Of a stretch of 64,000 bases of DNA, positions 1-11,111 are shown in pieces; position 1 is the stretch's first letter, and the number at the start of each line of letters is the position of its first letter. The DNA lies in NCBI RefSeq assembly GCF_052324685.1, contig NC_135214.1, forward strand, positions 27,353,739 to 27,417,738, given 5' to 3'. Made by a program: the position numbers and the translations under genes. Source of the DNA: Brachyhypopomus gauderio. Its lineage: Eukaryota > Chordata > Actinopteri > Gymnotiformes > Hypopomidae. A model generated the notes under the pieces. The model did no database searches, had not been told where the DNA came from, and worked only from the letters and a program-made list of their open reading frames with translations.

Positions 1-167
1 AAAACAGGTAGGAAATGACCCTGATAAATCATGAGCTATATCTGAAATTGCGGACTGTGCTCTGACTGCTGTGCTTATAAGCTTGCAAATACTGGTAAGT
101 TGCAAATGTCTCAGAGTATATACTGTATACACCAGTATAGTGATACCAGTTCATATTACTGAAACGT

Positions 168-213
168 ACGTGCTCATGACGGCTATTCCGAACAATAGCC
201 GTCATGAGCACGT
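168..213. repeat. Perfect 20-bp hairpin
   Basis: Two perfect 20-bp inverted arms (168-187 and 194-213) are separated by a 6-base loop. The arms begin ACGTGCTCATGACGGC. No gene lies nearby. It could be the core of a small foldback element or a cruciform-forming site. The structure is certain; its role is unknown. Confidence 0.85.
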
Positions 214-350
214 CATGTATAACCTAACAAATTTAAAATATAATAGCTAAATTGTTTGAATTTAATTGATAGATACATAGTCAATATATAAACATAAAGT
301 GTTCCCTCTTTTATTTCGGCCACCGACTATTTCACCTCCTTCTTTCTGTG

Positions 351-498
351 GTGCATGACGGCATGGACGTAATTTTGATTTCAAAAGTGGGGGGGACATA
401 GATTCGTCGCTATTTAAATATTTGGTTTTAACCGTAAAAACTGGGGGGGACGAAAGCCGGCTTTTGAAAAAGCCCCAAATTACGTCAGTGCATGACGG
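351..498. mobile_element. Small MITE flanked by an 11-bp direct repeat
   Basis: A 126-bp body (362-487) has imperfect terminal inverted repeats: GGACGTAATTTTG near the left end and CAAATTACGTCA at the right. It is flanked by a perfect 11-bp direct repeat GTGCATGACGG at 351-361 and 488-498. It has no coding capacity. The long flank repeat would suit a Mutator-type target duplication, but the superfamily is not established. Confidence 0.6.
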
Positions 499-1318
499 GT
501 TTATAAATGTCCTCTAAATCGCACGAACTTATCGGTGAATTTAATGCAGCACCCGGGTTCTTTTAAGCATACTATATTAATGCGTTTTGCAGTGTGAAAA
601 TACTAATCGCTAAGACATACTAAAAAATGGTAGGATGGAAGAACCGGATTACACACACGAGCATGAAATGCAAAGTCAGCAAGGCTGGCGAGCCAGTGCA
701 CATTCTGGACGGGGCTAATAAACGAGGGGAGATCTACCCATGGCCTATTGGTTAAAAAAACACTTCTTGGTGCCTTTTAATACCTGCCAAAGATCAAGAG
801 CGTGTAACCATGCACTCAGTAAAGAACATTCTACAATGTTGAAACATATGCTTCACACTGAGTGAGTTGGAGAAACGTTTAAAATAGATATTTTAGTTTT
901 TTTGCTTTAAATACATCTAGGAGCATGTACCTTTATACCTTTCTTTCAGTAAAATTGTGACTTGAACTTGAATGATGGCCATATGTATTTCTGCTGCCTC
1001 TGTGTACGTTTAATAAAACATTCTCGTTTGTGTTTTGCTTTTACTGGTTTAAATCCATTTCATTGTACTGTACTTAGATAAAAATAGTTTTGTTCAATAT
1101 GCCAATAAAAGTTCGCTCGGTGATATATGATATGGTCTCTACTGCCACCTACTGTCTCAGAAATTAATGGTTGTATGTTGAGGATGGTTGATAATGTAAA
1201 GCATAGGTAGCAAAGTATCTAAATACTTAAAGGTCTTATAATGACAAACATAAATTTGTGACCAAATGCCACTGTAAATAGTTTCCTGTAATTAGAAATA
1301 TAGAAATACTTTCAGGAG

Positions 1319-1381
1319 TGGATGGATGGATGGATGGATGGATGGATGAATGGATGGATGGATGGATGGATGGATGGATGG
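1319..1381. repeat. (GGAT)n microsatellite
   Basis: About 15 tandem copies of GGAT, with one GAAT variant near the middle. It is intergenic. Confidence 0.95.
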
Positions 1382-1792
1382 AGTAAATGACAGTATGCTG
1401 AGATTGTGACTATTCCTAGTGTAATATGAATGGTAAATCATTTGAGACGATTAGAGGTGTGTTGTGTGTGTATAAATGTTGCACAGTTTAATGATTTAGT
1501 TTTTTGCATATTTCTGAGTGAGATCCACTTTTGAATTTCAATGTATTTCTAAGACTTACAAATGTCAATTAATACTGTACCAGAATAATCAGTTTGTTTG
1601 AAAGACAGTATATCAATAGTCAACTAACCAATCAAACCAACGAAGAAAAAAAATACCACGAATATTGTACAGCCTCATTTGTAAAAATATGTTAATAAAA
1701 CATGGAATGTTGAGCTACATCACTTTATCACCAATGTAACCAAAGTTCTGGAATTCTTCCCCCACAAAGTTACCTGTGCTGTGCTGTTGGTA

Positions 1793-2279
1793 AGTAAGTA
1801 AGTAAGTAAAATACATTTATATAGCACTTTTCACAGGCACAAGCCACAAAGTGCTTTACAACGGAAAATAAAATAAAATAAATCAAAGACACAAAAACAC
1901 ACACTATAAAACAGAAATAAAATACAGTGTACAAGGTCAACGGCTGCAACCTCCACCACTAACTAAACGCCTGCGTAAAAAGGAAAGTCTTTAGCTGTTT
2001 TTTAAAAGTATCTACAGTGTCAGCTGATCTTAAATGTGGAGGAAGTGTGTTCCACAGTTTTGGAGCAACCACCTTAAATGCTCGGTCTCCACGAGTCTTT
2101 AGACATGAGCGTGGCACAGACAGTAAACTCAGGTTGTTTGACCTGAGTAATCGTGATGAAGTGTAGGGGTGGAGCAGGTCAGCGACATACACAGGAGCTG
2201 TGTTGTGTAGTGCTCTGTATGTTAAAGTTAAAATCTTGAACTGGATCCTGAATTCTACAGGAAGCCAGTGTAAGGTCAC
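1793..2279 (-). mobile_element. 5'-truncated LINE 3' end (L2/CR1-like)
   Basis: The minus-strand frame 1959-2279 encodes the C-terminal end of a non-LTR retrotransposon reverse transcriptase ORF. Family hallmarks in order are LHWLPV, KILTLTYRALH, PVYVADLL, SRLLRS, PRSCLKTRGDRAF and APKLWNTLPPHLR. Downstream, 1793-1960 is a short 3' UTR with the usual tail motif (TATATAGCAC on the plus strand) ending in tandem TAAG units. The upstream part of the LINE is missing, as expected from abortive reverse transcription. The clade is likely L2/CR1; Rex1-like cannot be excluded. Confidence 0.8.
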
Positions 2280-2929
2280 CAGATGGTGTTCATTTGACGC
2301 TCATACAGAACAGCGCACATCCAAAGACCAGCCATTATCCATACAGTATGTATCTGTGCAAATAATAACAAATCAATATTTTAATAATCGACTTGCAAAA
2401 TTTTAATTTGCTGTAAAGTGTGTACCGTGCATGCAAAATACACTGGTAAAGAACAACGACATAAACAACATGTCAATACAAAACATAATATGATAACGAA
2501 TACATATAAATAATAATAAAATGATAAATAAATGCTCATTAAAGTATCATGGGGTTGTGTCTTAAACCGGAGATAAAGGATAAACCCCCGTGTAATAATG
2601 ATGACGGGGCCCACGTTGCGTAAGCCCTAATGACGTCAGACCCGTCACGAGACTGTAGTAGTTGGTGTCTCAGTGAGCGTCTAGCTAACTGGCTAACCGC
2701 ATTCTTGTGTCATCAGGAACCCCGGCGTTTAGACGATTAAAGTATGATGTCCGGTGTATGAGGATAGTTTAGTAAGTTGAGGTGTTCGTTTAATTAGTTA
2801 CCGTGAGCGGGGAAATAAAGACCGCTCCGCTGGACGCTGGGTTATCGTACGTTAGCTCGCCAGCTAACCAGCCCGTGTTCTCGTCCGTGGGGACCAACAC
2901 CGTGGAGCGGCGTTGATTAACCACACTAG

Positions 2930-3006
2930 CCCCGTGGTAGGTGAGCGTGGTCGGGGCGAGCGTGGTCGGGGCTAGCCCCGTGGTAGGTGAGCGTGGTCGG
3001 GGCTAG
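2930..3006. repeat. GC-rich direct repeats in the pptc7 5' UTR
   Basis: A unit containing CCGTGGTAGGTGAGCGTGG is repeated twice, with a partial third GAGCGTGGTCGGGGC between, just before the pptc7 start codon. The surrounding 2640-3010 is GC-rich and probably the promoter and 5' UTR. Confidence 0.75.
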
Positions 3007-3016
3007 TGTCCGCATG

Positions 3017-6000
3017 ATGTTGTCCGTACTCTCGTACGGTAGACTCGTCGCCAGGGCGGTCATCGGCGGTCTCTCCCAAACAGACAGCCGCGATTACAGC
3101 CTGGTGTCGGCTAGCTTTGGGTATGGGAAAGATTTTCGGAAGGGGATATTAAAGAAAGGAGTGTGCTACGGCGACGACGCCTGCTTCATTGCTCGGCACA
3201 GATCCGCCGATGTCTTGGGTGAGTCTTTTATACTAGATAGCTAGTCACCCCAAAATAGAGAAAACCCCTCGTTTCTGCACCTCATCTGTAGACAGATTCA
3301 TTAGTGCACTATCTCAGATGTACTAGGACAAAGGTCAAGGGGTTTACTTACCAAATCCAATTGCAACATGTTATTGGCAAACTAAATAAAATGTTTGGTT
3401 AGTCTGTCAAGACTGTCTTGTCTAGAACATTTCACACACATTTAAACAGAACAGTGAACATACCTTTACTAGTAAACCTTGTGCACTGGTATGAATGATA
3501 ATTTAACTGACTAAAAATCAGGGATCTCATGAGTGTTCATCATCTGCATTTGATTTGTCTATGTCAAATTGCGTATTGTTCTAAAAAATCAACTAGTAAG
3601 CTAAGAAGCCAACAGTTTCCTTGTACTTTAACATTTAAAGATATTGATCCATAGTACATTTTTTTCTGGAAGTTAGGCTACTTATTAGCACTTAGCTTAG
3701 TTGTTTTAGGCAAAATCCCACAGTTGCCACTGTCCAGATCATGAAAAAAAGCAAAATATACAAGAACGTTCCTTGTATGGTCATAAAAGCGAATGAATTT
3801 TGTATGTCCAGGGACGCAGGAAGACTTGCCTTTTATAGAATTTCTCTTATTTGTTCATTCTTAGGATGTAGTTAAGGCTTTAAATTACTGTAACGTAAAG
3901 GGGCAATAAGTAGTTTTAATTAATAAGTAATATTTTCTATAATGTGCATCTCACATGAGATGAAGAATCAAATTGCTTTGTAGTTCTTAAATGAACCAGC
4001 CCCATAGAACAGGAGCACCGCATTAAGGTTGCCATGTTGAAATAATTACTTATTGCTCCTTTAAGAATAACTTTTCTTTCTTTCTAACTTTTCTTTTTTT
4101 AACTTTGCATTGCAGGTGTGGCTGATGGAGTGGGTGGCTGGCGTGATTATGGAGTAGACCCTTCTCAGTTCTCTGGAACCCTAATGAGGACATGTGAGAG
4201 GCTGGTCAAAGAAGGACGCTTCGTGCCCACTAACCCAGTGGGAATCCTCACCACCAGCTACTATGAGCTCCTTCAAAACAAAGTACCTCTACTAGGTGAA
4301 TGATTATCTCTAGGCTTTATTCCCATAGACGAGGTTGGCATGAGATAGAGGTCCTGTTAGTTATATCAAAGGGTTTTGTTTACGACACACACACATATAT
4401 ATATATTGCATATTATGTACTGAGGTGTGTATTTGGTGTAAGATACAATTGTTTTTCAGACCCAACTAATAAGGATATTTATGGTTTTTAGTCACCTTCG
4501 GCAAGAAACAAATTGAAAGCTTGGACAAATAAACGGTGGCATATACTTTAAATTAGGCTGGTTGCGATACCAGTATTTTGATGTTGATACCATGTGTACT
4601 ATCTCAATTCTTGTTACCAAAATACCATGGCATAAAACCAACACAACAGGTTAAACTACACACAGGGCTCATGAGGTCACATGAAAAGACCAGTAATTAG
4701 CTCATCTCAAAAAAAAAATTCAACGAAACATTTCACTAATCACTTAAGGTTCCCTAGCATTGCGTTTAACTTTGCTAACCTAGTCTTTTTGACTCTTTGT
4801 TGAGGTTAGTTTGCTGGAAAAAGATGGAATAAGAATAAGTTGCAGTGTTCACAGTGAATAGATTTATAACCACTTTTGCATACTGCTTTTGTCGTATCCA
4901 TTGGCTGGCTGTCTTCATCAGCAATGTAAGCAAAATATGCTCTCACTTGGATCCTTGAATTCTTTCTTCCCACAAGTCACATGATGCAACGTCTTTTTAT
5001 TTTTGCCGTAGCCATGCTACCTAGCTAGCTTGATTATTGCTCCTCGCTGTTCAAGCCAGCTGGCCCATGTGAGTCAAATTAACATGTCCATTTGATTATC
5101 TTATCCAGAATTCTGACTCAGTTCCTCAGACTATATTTATTATTAAAAGCATTGAGAAATAGATAATCAAATGAATTGCTACATTGTAGAATTGAAAAGG
5201 CACTTTCCATGCCTTGTGCAATTTTAAATAACAGGGAGATACTTATTTCTTTACATGTCTCTTGACTTTTGTAGAACACAGAACACCATAGTTTAAATAA
5301 AAAAATATTTCAAATTAAAGCTAACCACTTGATATTTGACCTTCAAGAGATTGTTTCTTTGAGCAGATGTCTGTTTAGGCAGGGGAGGCTCCCCATGGTC
5401 ATGATCTCTGTCAGAGAGTGATGTTCTTGCCAAGCCAGACTGGAAAATGCACACACTTTTGCTGATTTTTCATTCACCAATATGTGGAGTAAAGTAAACT
5501 CCAACTGTAGGGAATAGGAAGTGTTTGGTTTGTAACATTCCATACCATGGGACATTTAGGCATTGTATTTGGTTTTTAGGAATTGGGTTTTTTCTTTTCA
5601 GTAATCCATAGATGGGCTTTACCAGGATTTATTAAATGTAACATTTTATTACTGTGGGCAAAATGATATTTTGTGGGCAAGATGAGTCAGAAGCGGTGGG
5701 GCCTCCAAAAATGAATTCAGTACTCAGTAGGGTACAACCCGGCTACAAAACTGCTGCTGAGTCGTGATTTGATTTGTATCACTAAAGGTTTTTCTCTCTT
5801 TCCATTCTTGCACATCTTTGTCTTTAGTATTTGAAATTTTGACTGTTACATCCCTTCAGGAAGCAGCACAGCCTGCATAGTGGTGCTGGACAGACAAAGC
5901 CATCAGCTTCACACAGCAAATCTGGGTGATTCGGGATTCCTGGTTGTTCGGGGAGGGGAAGTAGTCCATAGGTCTGATGAGCAACAGCACTATTTCAACA

Positions 6001-9000
6001 CCCCGTTCCAGCTTTCAATTGCCCCCCCAGAAGCAGAGGGCTCTGTCCTTAGTGACAGGTAAGGCACTTTGGTTTTCTCTCCTTTCCTTTCACTTCTACA
6101 AGTTGTGCATTACTCTGCTGTTGGTTGGGTTGAATAAGACATAGAATAAAAACTTTATTAGCTTCTCCTGGTGAGACTCCAGCAAATCAACCTTTACTGA
6201 ATTTATGTACTCCTCTGATGGGAAGGCAGTCAGTTGAGTTGCTAAATTGTGAACAATACTTAAACAAAGGACTTGATTACATCTTAATACATGATTTTAC
6301 TTTTTCCTCTCTCGAATCACACATGGTTTGTGAAGTCACTGTTTAACAATTACGTTCAAGGAATTATGGCACCTTGCTGCAACAAGTTTTTCTCTCGTAG
6401 ACATCTTGACATAACAGACTAACGGACTACATGGTTTACAAGCACAGCAACATGGCCGTGTGTTGCTGAATCTTGTTGTAGCATTGTGCCAAGAGCCATG
6501 CTGTGTCTGGTCGTTTAGGGAATTTTAATGGACGGGGAGAGCACGGGACTGTTGCCAATGACGATATTCGTTCAAAGTCTAATCACACACAGGGGCGGAA
6601 CAGAGGCCTTCCTGATATTAACCAATCCTGTTTCCCTTCAAGGAGATTTTTTTAAAAGACATACTTTTAATGTTAGCTTCAGCCTCCCATGCGTTCTTAT
6701 TAGGGTTGTCCCGATCCGATCCAAATATCGCCGCCGATATTAGCAAAAAATGCGTATCGGTATCAGATCGGCAGGCACGAGAAAATGCCGATCCAGACTC
6801 CCGATCCAGTTTTTTTCCCGATCCGGGTTTTCCAGCGCACCCATTTAGATAATCCATTCCAGTTTTTGCTGTGGTTTTGCCAGTGAGAGTAAAATCAGGT
6901 CCGCATTTTCCAGCACACCTTCAGCACACGAGCATAGCGTCTCCCCAATTTAGCTCCGCGGCATCTCCTAACCATTAGGACCGCCGTGTAAATTTTAAGT
7001 TATTGGTAAAAATGTCAGTTGTGTGGGATTATTTTACCTTAAAGGATGACAAAGATGAAGAGGTAGAGTGCAACACATGCCACAGTAAAGTCAAGCGTGG
7101 TGGTAAAGCTGTAAGAACTTTTAATACAACCAATCTAATCAAGCATTTAGCGAAATACCACCATAAACAACATGACGAGTTTCTAAAGAAAACCGAAGAC
7201 AAAAAGAAAGGTCCTACACAACTAACACTGGCAGAAACGTTTGAATTGAAGGGAGTGTATAGATGGGGATGGAGCAGCAAAGTGTGGAGTAGAAGGCATT
7301 TTGCTCATAATTAGTTTACGATATGTGCACGGATTTTTTTAAAGCTTTGGTTTACACTTGTTCAAGAGCACTGATGGTTGTTAATGTTAATAGACTATTT
7401 GTTATGCTGGGTGAACTTGGTTGCTGATGTCCTAGTTAAAATGCACAGCTTTCAGGCATCATTTCACATTGACCCATGAATAAAACCATACAAAGAAATG
7501 TCTACAATTACCTCATCCAGAACTGACCAAGCTCTCAGTGACACCATGTTCTATTTGTGGTTTGGCTACATGATTAACATGAAGAATCTGACCAAGCCTG
7601 TGGCACTGCAGCCAAGGTTCATCTTTACTTAATTTACTGTTTGCAAAGAACATGGCCAGGTCTTTAGGTAGCTTTATTCTACTCCATCTTCTCTTTATTT
7701 CTAAACTCAGGCAATATCTCAGCTCATGCTTGTTTAATTAATTTATGAATATGGATATTAATTTGGACAGACTTGGCACAAATAGAGACTTTGACAGCCA
7801 GTTTTCTGAGTTGGAACATAATAGTTGCTGTCCTTCCAAGAATTGTACTTGACACTTCATCACAGGTCTATAAATGTAAACTCATGCAGTAGAATATGTA
7901 ACAAGCAATAAACATGGGATGAACAGGTCATTCAATACTCTTAAAGAAGGTGAAAATCACAAGCTGACCTGACAGAATTCTTTAAGAGGTTTTCATATTG
8001 TGGAAAGCAAGGGGATTGTTGAGACATTTGCAGAAATACCTGACATTATGGAACAGCTGCAGGAAGTCAGGAAGTATACCTTTACAAATCGAGTCACATT
8101 TTCTTGTATTAGTGTATCTGAAGGTAGTTCATTTTTAATTATGTTGATTTTCTAAACTTTCATCAGAACATTTCTGTTAATGTGTACAAAATTAAATAGA
8201 CACAAATATTTCTTATTTGTTCAAAATAATAAACATCAGTAGTGTGCTGTAATATTTTGTATTTGCACATTACAAGCAATAGACTCCCAATATTGGATGA
8301 TTATTATCCTAATATATTTTGATATCATTCAAATGTTTTGGACTTTTAATGTATGTGGACTTGTAAACAAATATTCCGGTGTGCTGTGTAACACATAAAG
8401 GTTGTCATTCAACGATGATGCACATTTGGCAATGTCTAAATAGATTCGATGTTGACAGATATCACTTGTTTAACATATTTATGCTTGAAAACTGCCAAGA
8501 TATTTTCATCTGCTTTTAATGGATTCAGACCCCTACTGTGACAATCATGTATATGTATTTTTTCTTAGTCCTGAAGCTGCTGACAGCTCATCCTTTGATG
8601 TCCAGCTAGGAGACATTATCCTCACAGCCACAGATGGACTCTTTGACAACATGCCAGACTATATGATATTACAAGAACTCAAAAAACTTAAGGTACTGGA
8701 CTGATGTTCACAATTTCTAGAACCATATCAGGAGGTTTCAGCTGGGTTGTTAATTTTATGTAACTGACTGTTTCAGAACACCAATTATGAGAGCATCCAG
8801 CAGACGGCAAAGAGCATTGCAGAGCATGCCCATGTTTTGGCATATGACCCCAATTACATGTCACCTTTTGCACAGTTTGCATGTGACAATGGACTGAATG
8901 TAAGGGGTGAGTAATGATCTTTCAAATGCAGCATTTACAAAATCATAAATTTGAAAAATATCGCTGAAAAGAATTCCTGCTCGGTTTGACTGCAACAAAG

Positions 9001-9133
9001 TTGTTTCTTCATAAGGGGAAAGTCTCAAATGGGCCCAGACACTGGCTTTATGCACTTGTGTTTTTATTCCTTAGGAGGAAAGCCAGATGATATCACAGTT
9101 CTGCTTTCAATTGTGGCGGAGTACACCGACTGA
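3017..9133 (+). CDS. pptc7: PPTC7, mitochondrial PP2C-type protein phosphatase
   Basis: Exons: 3017-3218, 4116-4295, 5860-6058, 8569-8692, 8777-8906, 9075-9133. The joined frame gives 297 aa (human about 304) and every junction keeps phase. PPTC7 is a metal-dependent Ser/Thr phosphatase of mitochondria that dephosphorylates matrix proteins and restrains BNIP3/NIX-driven mitophagy (family knowledge). Visible PP2C motifs are YGDDACF (51-57), VADGVGGW (69-76), NLGDSGF (148-154), ATDGLFDN (214-221) and PDDITVLL (282-289), with metal-binding Asp at 53/54, 71, 216 and 284. The N terminus [15 protein letters not shown] is basic and amphipathic, fitting mitochondrial import. I chose the ATG at 3017 because it aligns with the family N terminus; ATGs at 3014 and 2987 are in frame upstream. 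The 3' UTR carries a hAT MITE, and the gene is convergent with rad9b. Confidence 0.96.
3219..4115 (+). other. pptc7 intron 1
   Basis: AT-rich intron with donor GTGAGT and acceptor TTGCAG. No repeat or gene was recognised in it. Confidence 0.8.
6701..7320 (+). mobile_element. Truncated hAT transposon with BED zinc-finger ORF
   Basis: It lies in pptc7 intron 3. The left end TAGGGTTGTCCCGATCCGAT is a typical hAT terminus. The frame from 7012 (or 7003) to 7314 encodes the N-terminal part of a hAT transposase: a BED zinc finger starting SVVWDYF, with an ECNTCHSKV Cys pair, [10 protein letters not shown], and a His cluster at YHHKQH. The frame stops after about 100 residues, and I see neither the catalytic domain nor a right terminal repeat, so the copy is broken. 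The right boundary is uncertain. Confidence 0.72.
7321..8568 (+). other. Rest of pptc7 intron 3
   Basis: AT-rich sequence after the hAT fragment, up to the exon 4 acceptor. It may include decayed hAT sequence, but no terminal repeat or further ORF was found. Confidence 0.5.
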
Positions 9134-9590
9134 CGCCTGCTTCGACCACAGAGCTCCTCTCGTCTTCCTCTTGTTCACTGAGCTACTCATCACTTCATGC
9201 AGGACAGGGAGTTAAAAGTTGGACCTTTGGCAAGGAATGTACTCTAGGTTTCTCTTCTGACTCTCAGTTGGAGCCCCTCGGCGTCTGGGACAAGAGGAAG
9301 TGGTGGTGCATTTTTTTGCTATAAATCAGTTAAAAATAAGCTGGTACTTGCACCCCTCTAATTTTCAATACCTCAGTGTTTGTTTTGAATGTGGTAAGAG
9401 TTGTTACAGGTGCCTGATCTAAAAAAGGATGATCAGTTTCTGCAAGTCTTTTGAAGAAGAAATAATATGTATGAGTACCAATAAGGTGTCAGATAACAGT
9501 TTGAACTGAAGAAAGGGCAAAGTTCAGATGTCAGTGCATTAATATATGGGCGGCACCGTAACATATCTGTTCTTGAGGTACATCGTCATC

Positions 9591-9745
9591 CAGAGCCGGA
9601 GTGGCTAATCGGGAGATTCGGGAGGACTCCCGATGGGCCTGCTCATGTCAATCTCTAGTTTGGGCCGATTGGGAGGGAAAAATAATGTTGGGCCGGATTT
9701 GGGCACGAAACTCCCGGTCTGAAAAAAGGGCCCACTCTGGCCCTG
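9591..9745. mobile_element. 155-bp hAT-type MITE in the pptc7 3' UTR
   Basis: The terminal inverted repeats are CAGAGCCGGAGTGG and CCCACTCTGGCCCTG (imperfect). The element is flanked by a perfect 8-bp duplication TCGTCATC at 9583-9590 and 9746-9753. It has no coding capacity. It lies between the pptc7 stop codon and the poly(A) signal, so it is transcribed in the mRNA, where its inverted ends can fold. Confidence 0.88.
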
Positions 9746-10681
9746 TCGTCATCTAAGCAGGGATGTCTCTGGGGAGTCTACAAAAATTAGGTTTTAATTG
9801 TTTCAATATGCTAATGGTAAAGCCAAAAGAAGTTGGCTCCTGTGATAAAATAATTTTCATCTACATTCATCTGTAATGTGTCCGTTTTAAAAGCCATCCA
9901 CCCGAGTTCAGTTCTTGTTAAGCAGCGAGTTTCTGTAAAGCCCAATTGGCTCTAAATGGATGGACTGCATATACAATTAAAATGTTTTTAAGTTCAACCA
10001 GTTAACTTGGGTACAAACATCTTTCATAAACATTACAAAGCAGGTACCTTAATCGGTGTTAGTTGGTAAGACTCCTGTTTATTTGGGATTAAATGTTTCA
10101 AAGAATGTTTTATTTGGAATAAGGTTGGAACACGGGCCTTGGCTCTGTAACAATCCATAAATTCAGGGTCCAGGGCAAAATTTAAGTATACTAACTTTGC
10201 TAAAGAAGACCATTTTAACTTAATTTTAATCTTTTTATATATATATATTTTTTATATTTATTGCATCAGATCATTGTTTCTCCCCACACCACCTAATGTG
10301 AATTATGTATTTCTGACAATGCAAGTGACTGCAAAGGTTTAATGTTAAATGAAAGGGGTATTTTCTTGCTATTTCAACTACCTTGGAGGTTCACATAATA
10401 TTGTGTAAATGTGCACGCGTGTTTGAGAGAAATATATGTATAAGGTATATACAAACTTGTATATTTATGTATGCATTTGGCAAGTGTAGGCTATTACAAG
10501 TCAATACATTCTATATGAAAGTAACCTATATTTGATATATTAAGTATGTGGGTTCTGTGTTAAAACAGATTTTCTTTTGTAAACTTAATTTTTTTTTTTT
10601 TAAGTATTTACTGTTAACGCACAAGGATAATGCTAGAATCACTGAATGCTAAAAGTGGATATGTGATGGATCATATGATCT

Positions 10682-10687
10682 AATAAA
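10682..10687 (+). terminator. pptc7 polyadenylation signal
   Basis: AATAAA followed by a T-rich stretch, about 1.55 kb after the pptc7 stop codon. It is the best candidate end for the long 3' UTR. Confidence 0.6.
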
Positions 10688-10889
10688 GATTTATTTTTTT
10701 ACATTGTGTGCTAGTTTTATCTTATTCTGAAAGGGGGTTAAAGGAAATGGCTTCATCCTACATTTTATTACAAACTCACAGATAGTCTTTGTATGTACTG
10801 ATAAGTAATTCAGCAATATCTCTGGTTTAACTACTTCAGCTGTGCAAGAGTTCAGAAAAATTGAAATCATACCAGTAATTTTGAAAACA

Positions 10890-10895
10890 TTTATT
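10890..10895 (-). terminator. rad9b polyadenylation signal
   Basis: AATAAA on the minus strand, about 220 bp after the rad9b stop codon. It lies only about 200 bp from the opposing pptc7 signal, so the two genes end tail to tail. Confidence 0.55.
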
Positions 10896-11111
10896 CAAAC
10901 ATCCCTTCTTAGTAACCAAATACACTAAAGATGACAGATGCCTCAACTGTGTGTTAGGAACACACTCATTAAATATCCACAAAAGCATGTACACATACTT
11001 GCACAGAGCTATGAGAAAGTCTAATAAACTGCAACAGTCACAAACATGTTGGGGTCTACAAACCCCTAGTGCCTTTAGACATTGTTTTTGCTTCCTGTGT
11101 AGTATGTTACC

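Larger units (their letters stand above)
1..1780. other. Intergenic region without a recognisable gene
   Basis: This AT-rich stretch is upstream of the first gene. Only the hairpin at 168-213, the small MITE at 351-498 and the GGAT microsatellite at 1319-1381 stand out. Open frames are short and match nothing I recognise. No splice-consistent exon was found. Confidence 0.6.

Noticed and set aside
2987-3016. Upstream in-frame ATG of pptc7
   Set aside because: It would extend the protein across the 5' UTR direct repeats; family alignment starts at MLSVLSYG (3017).
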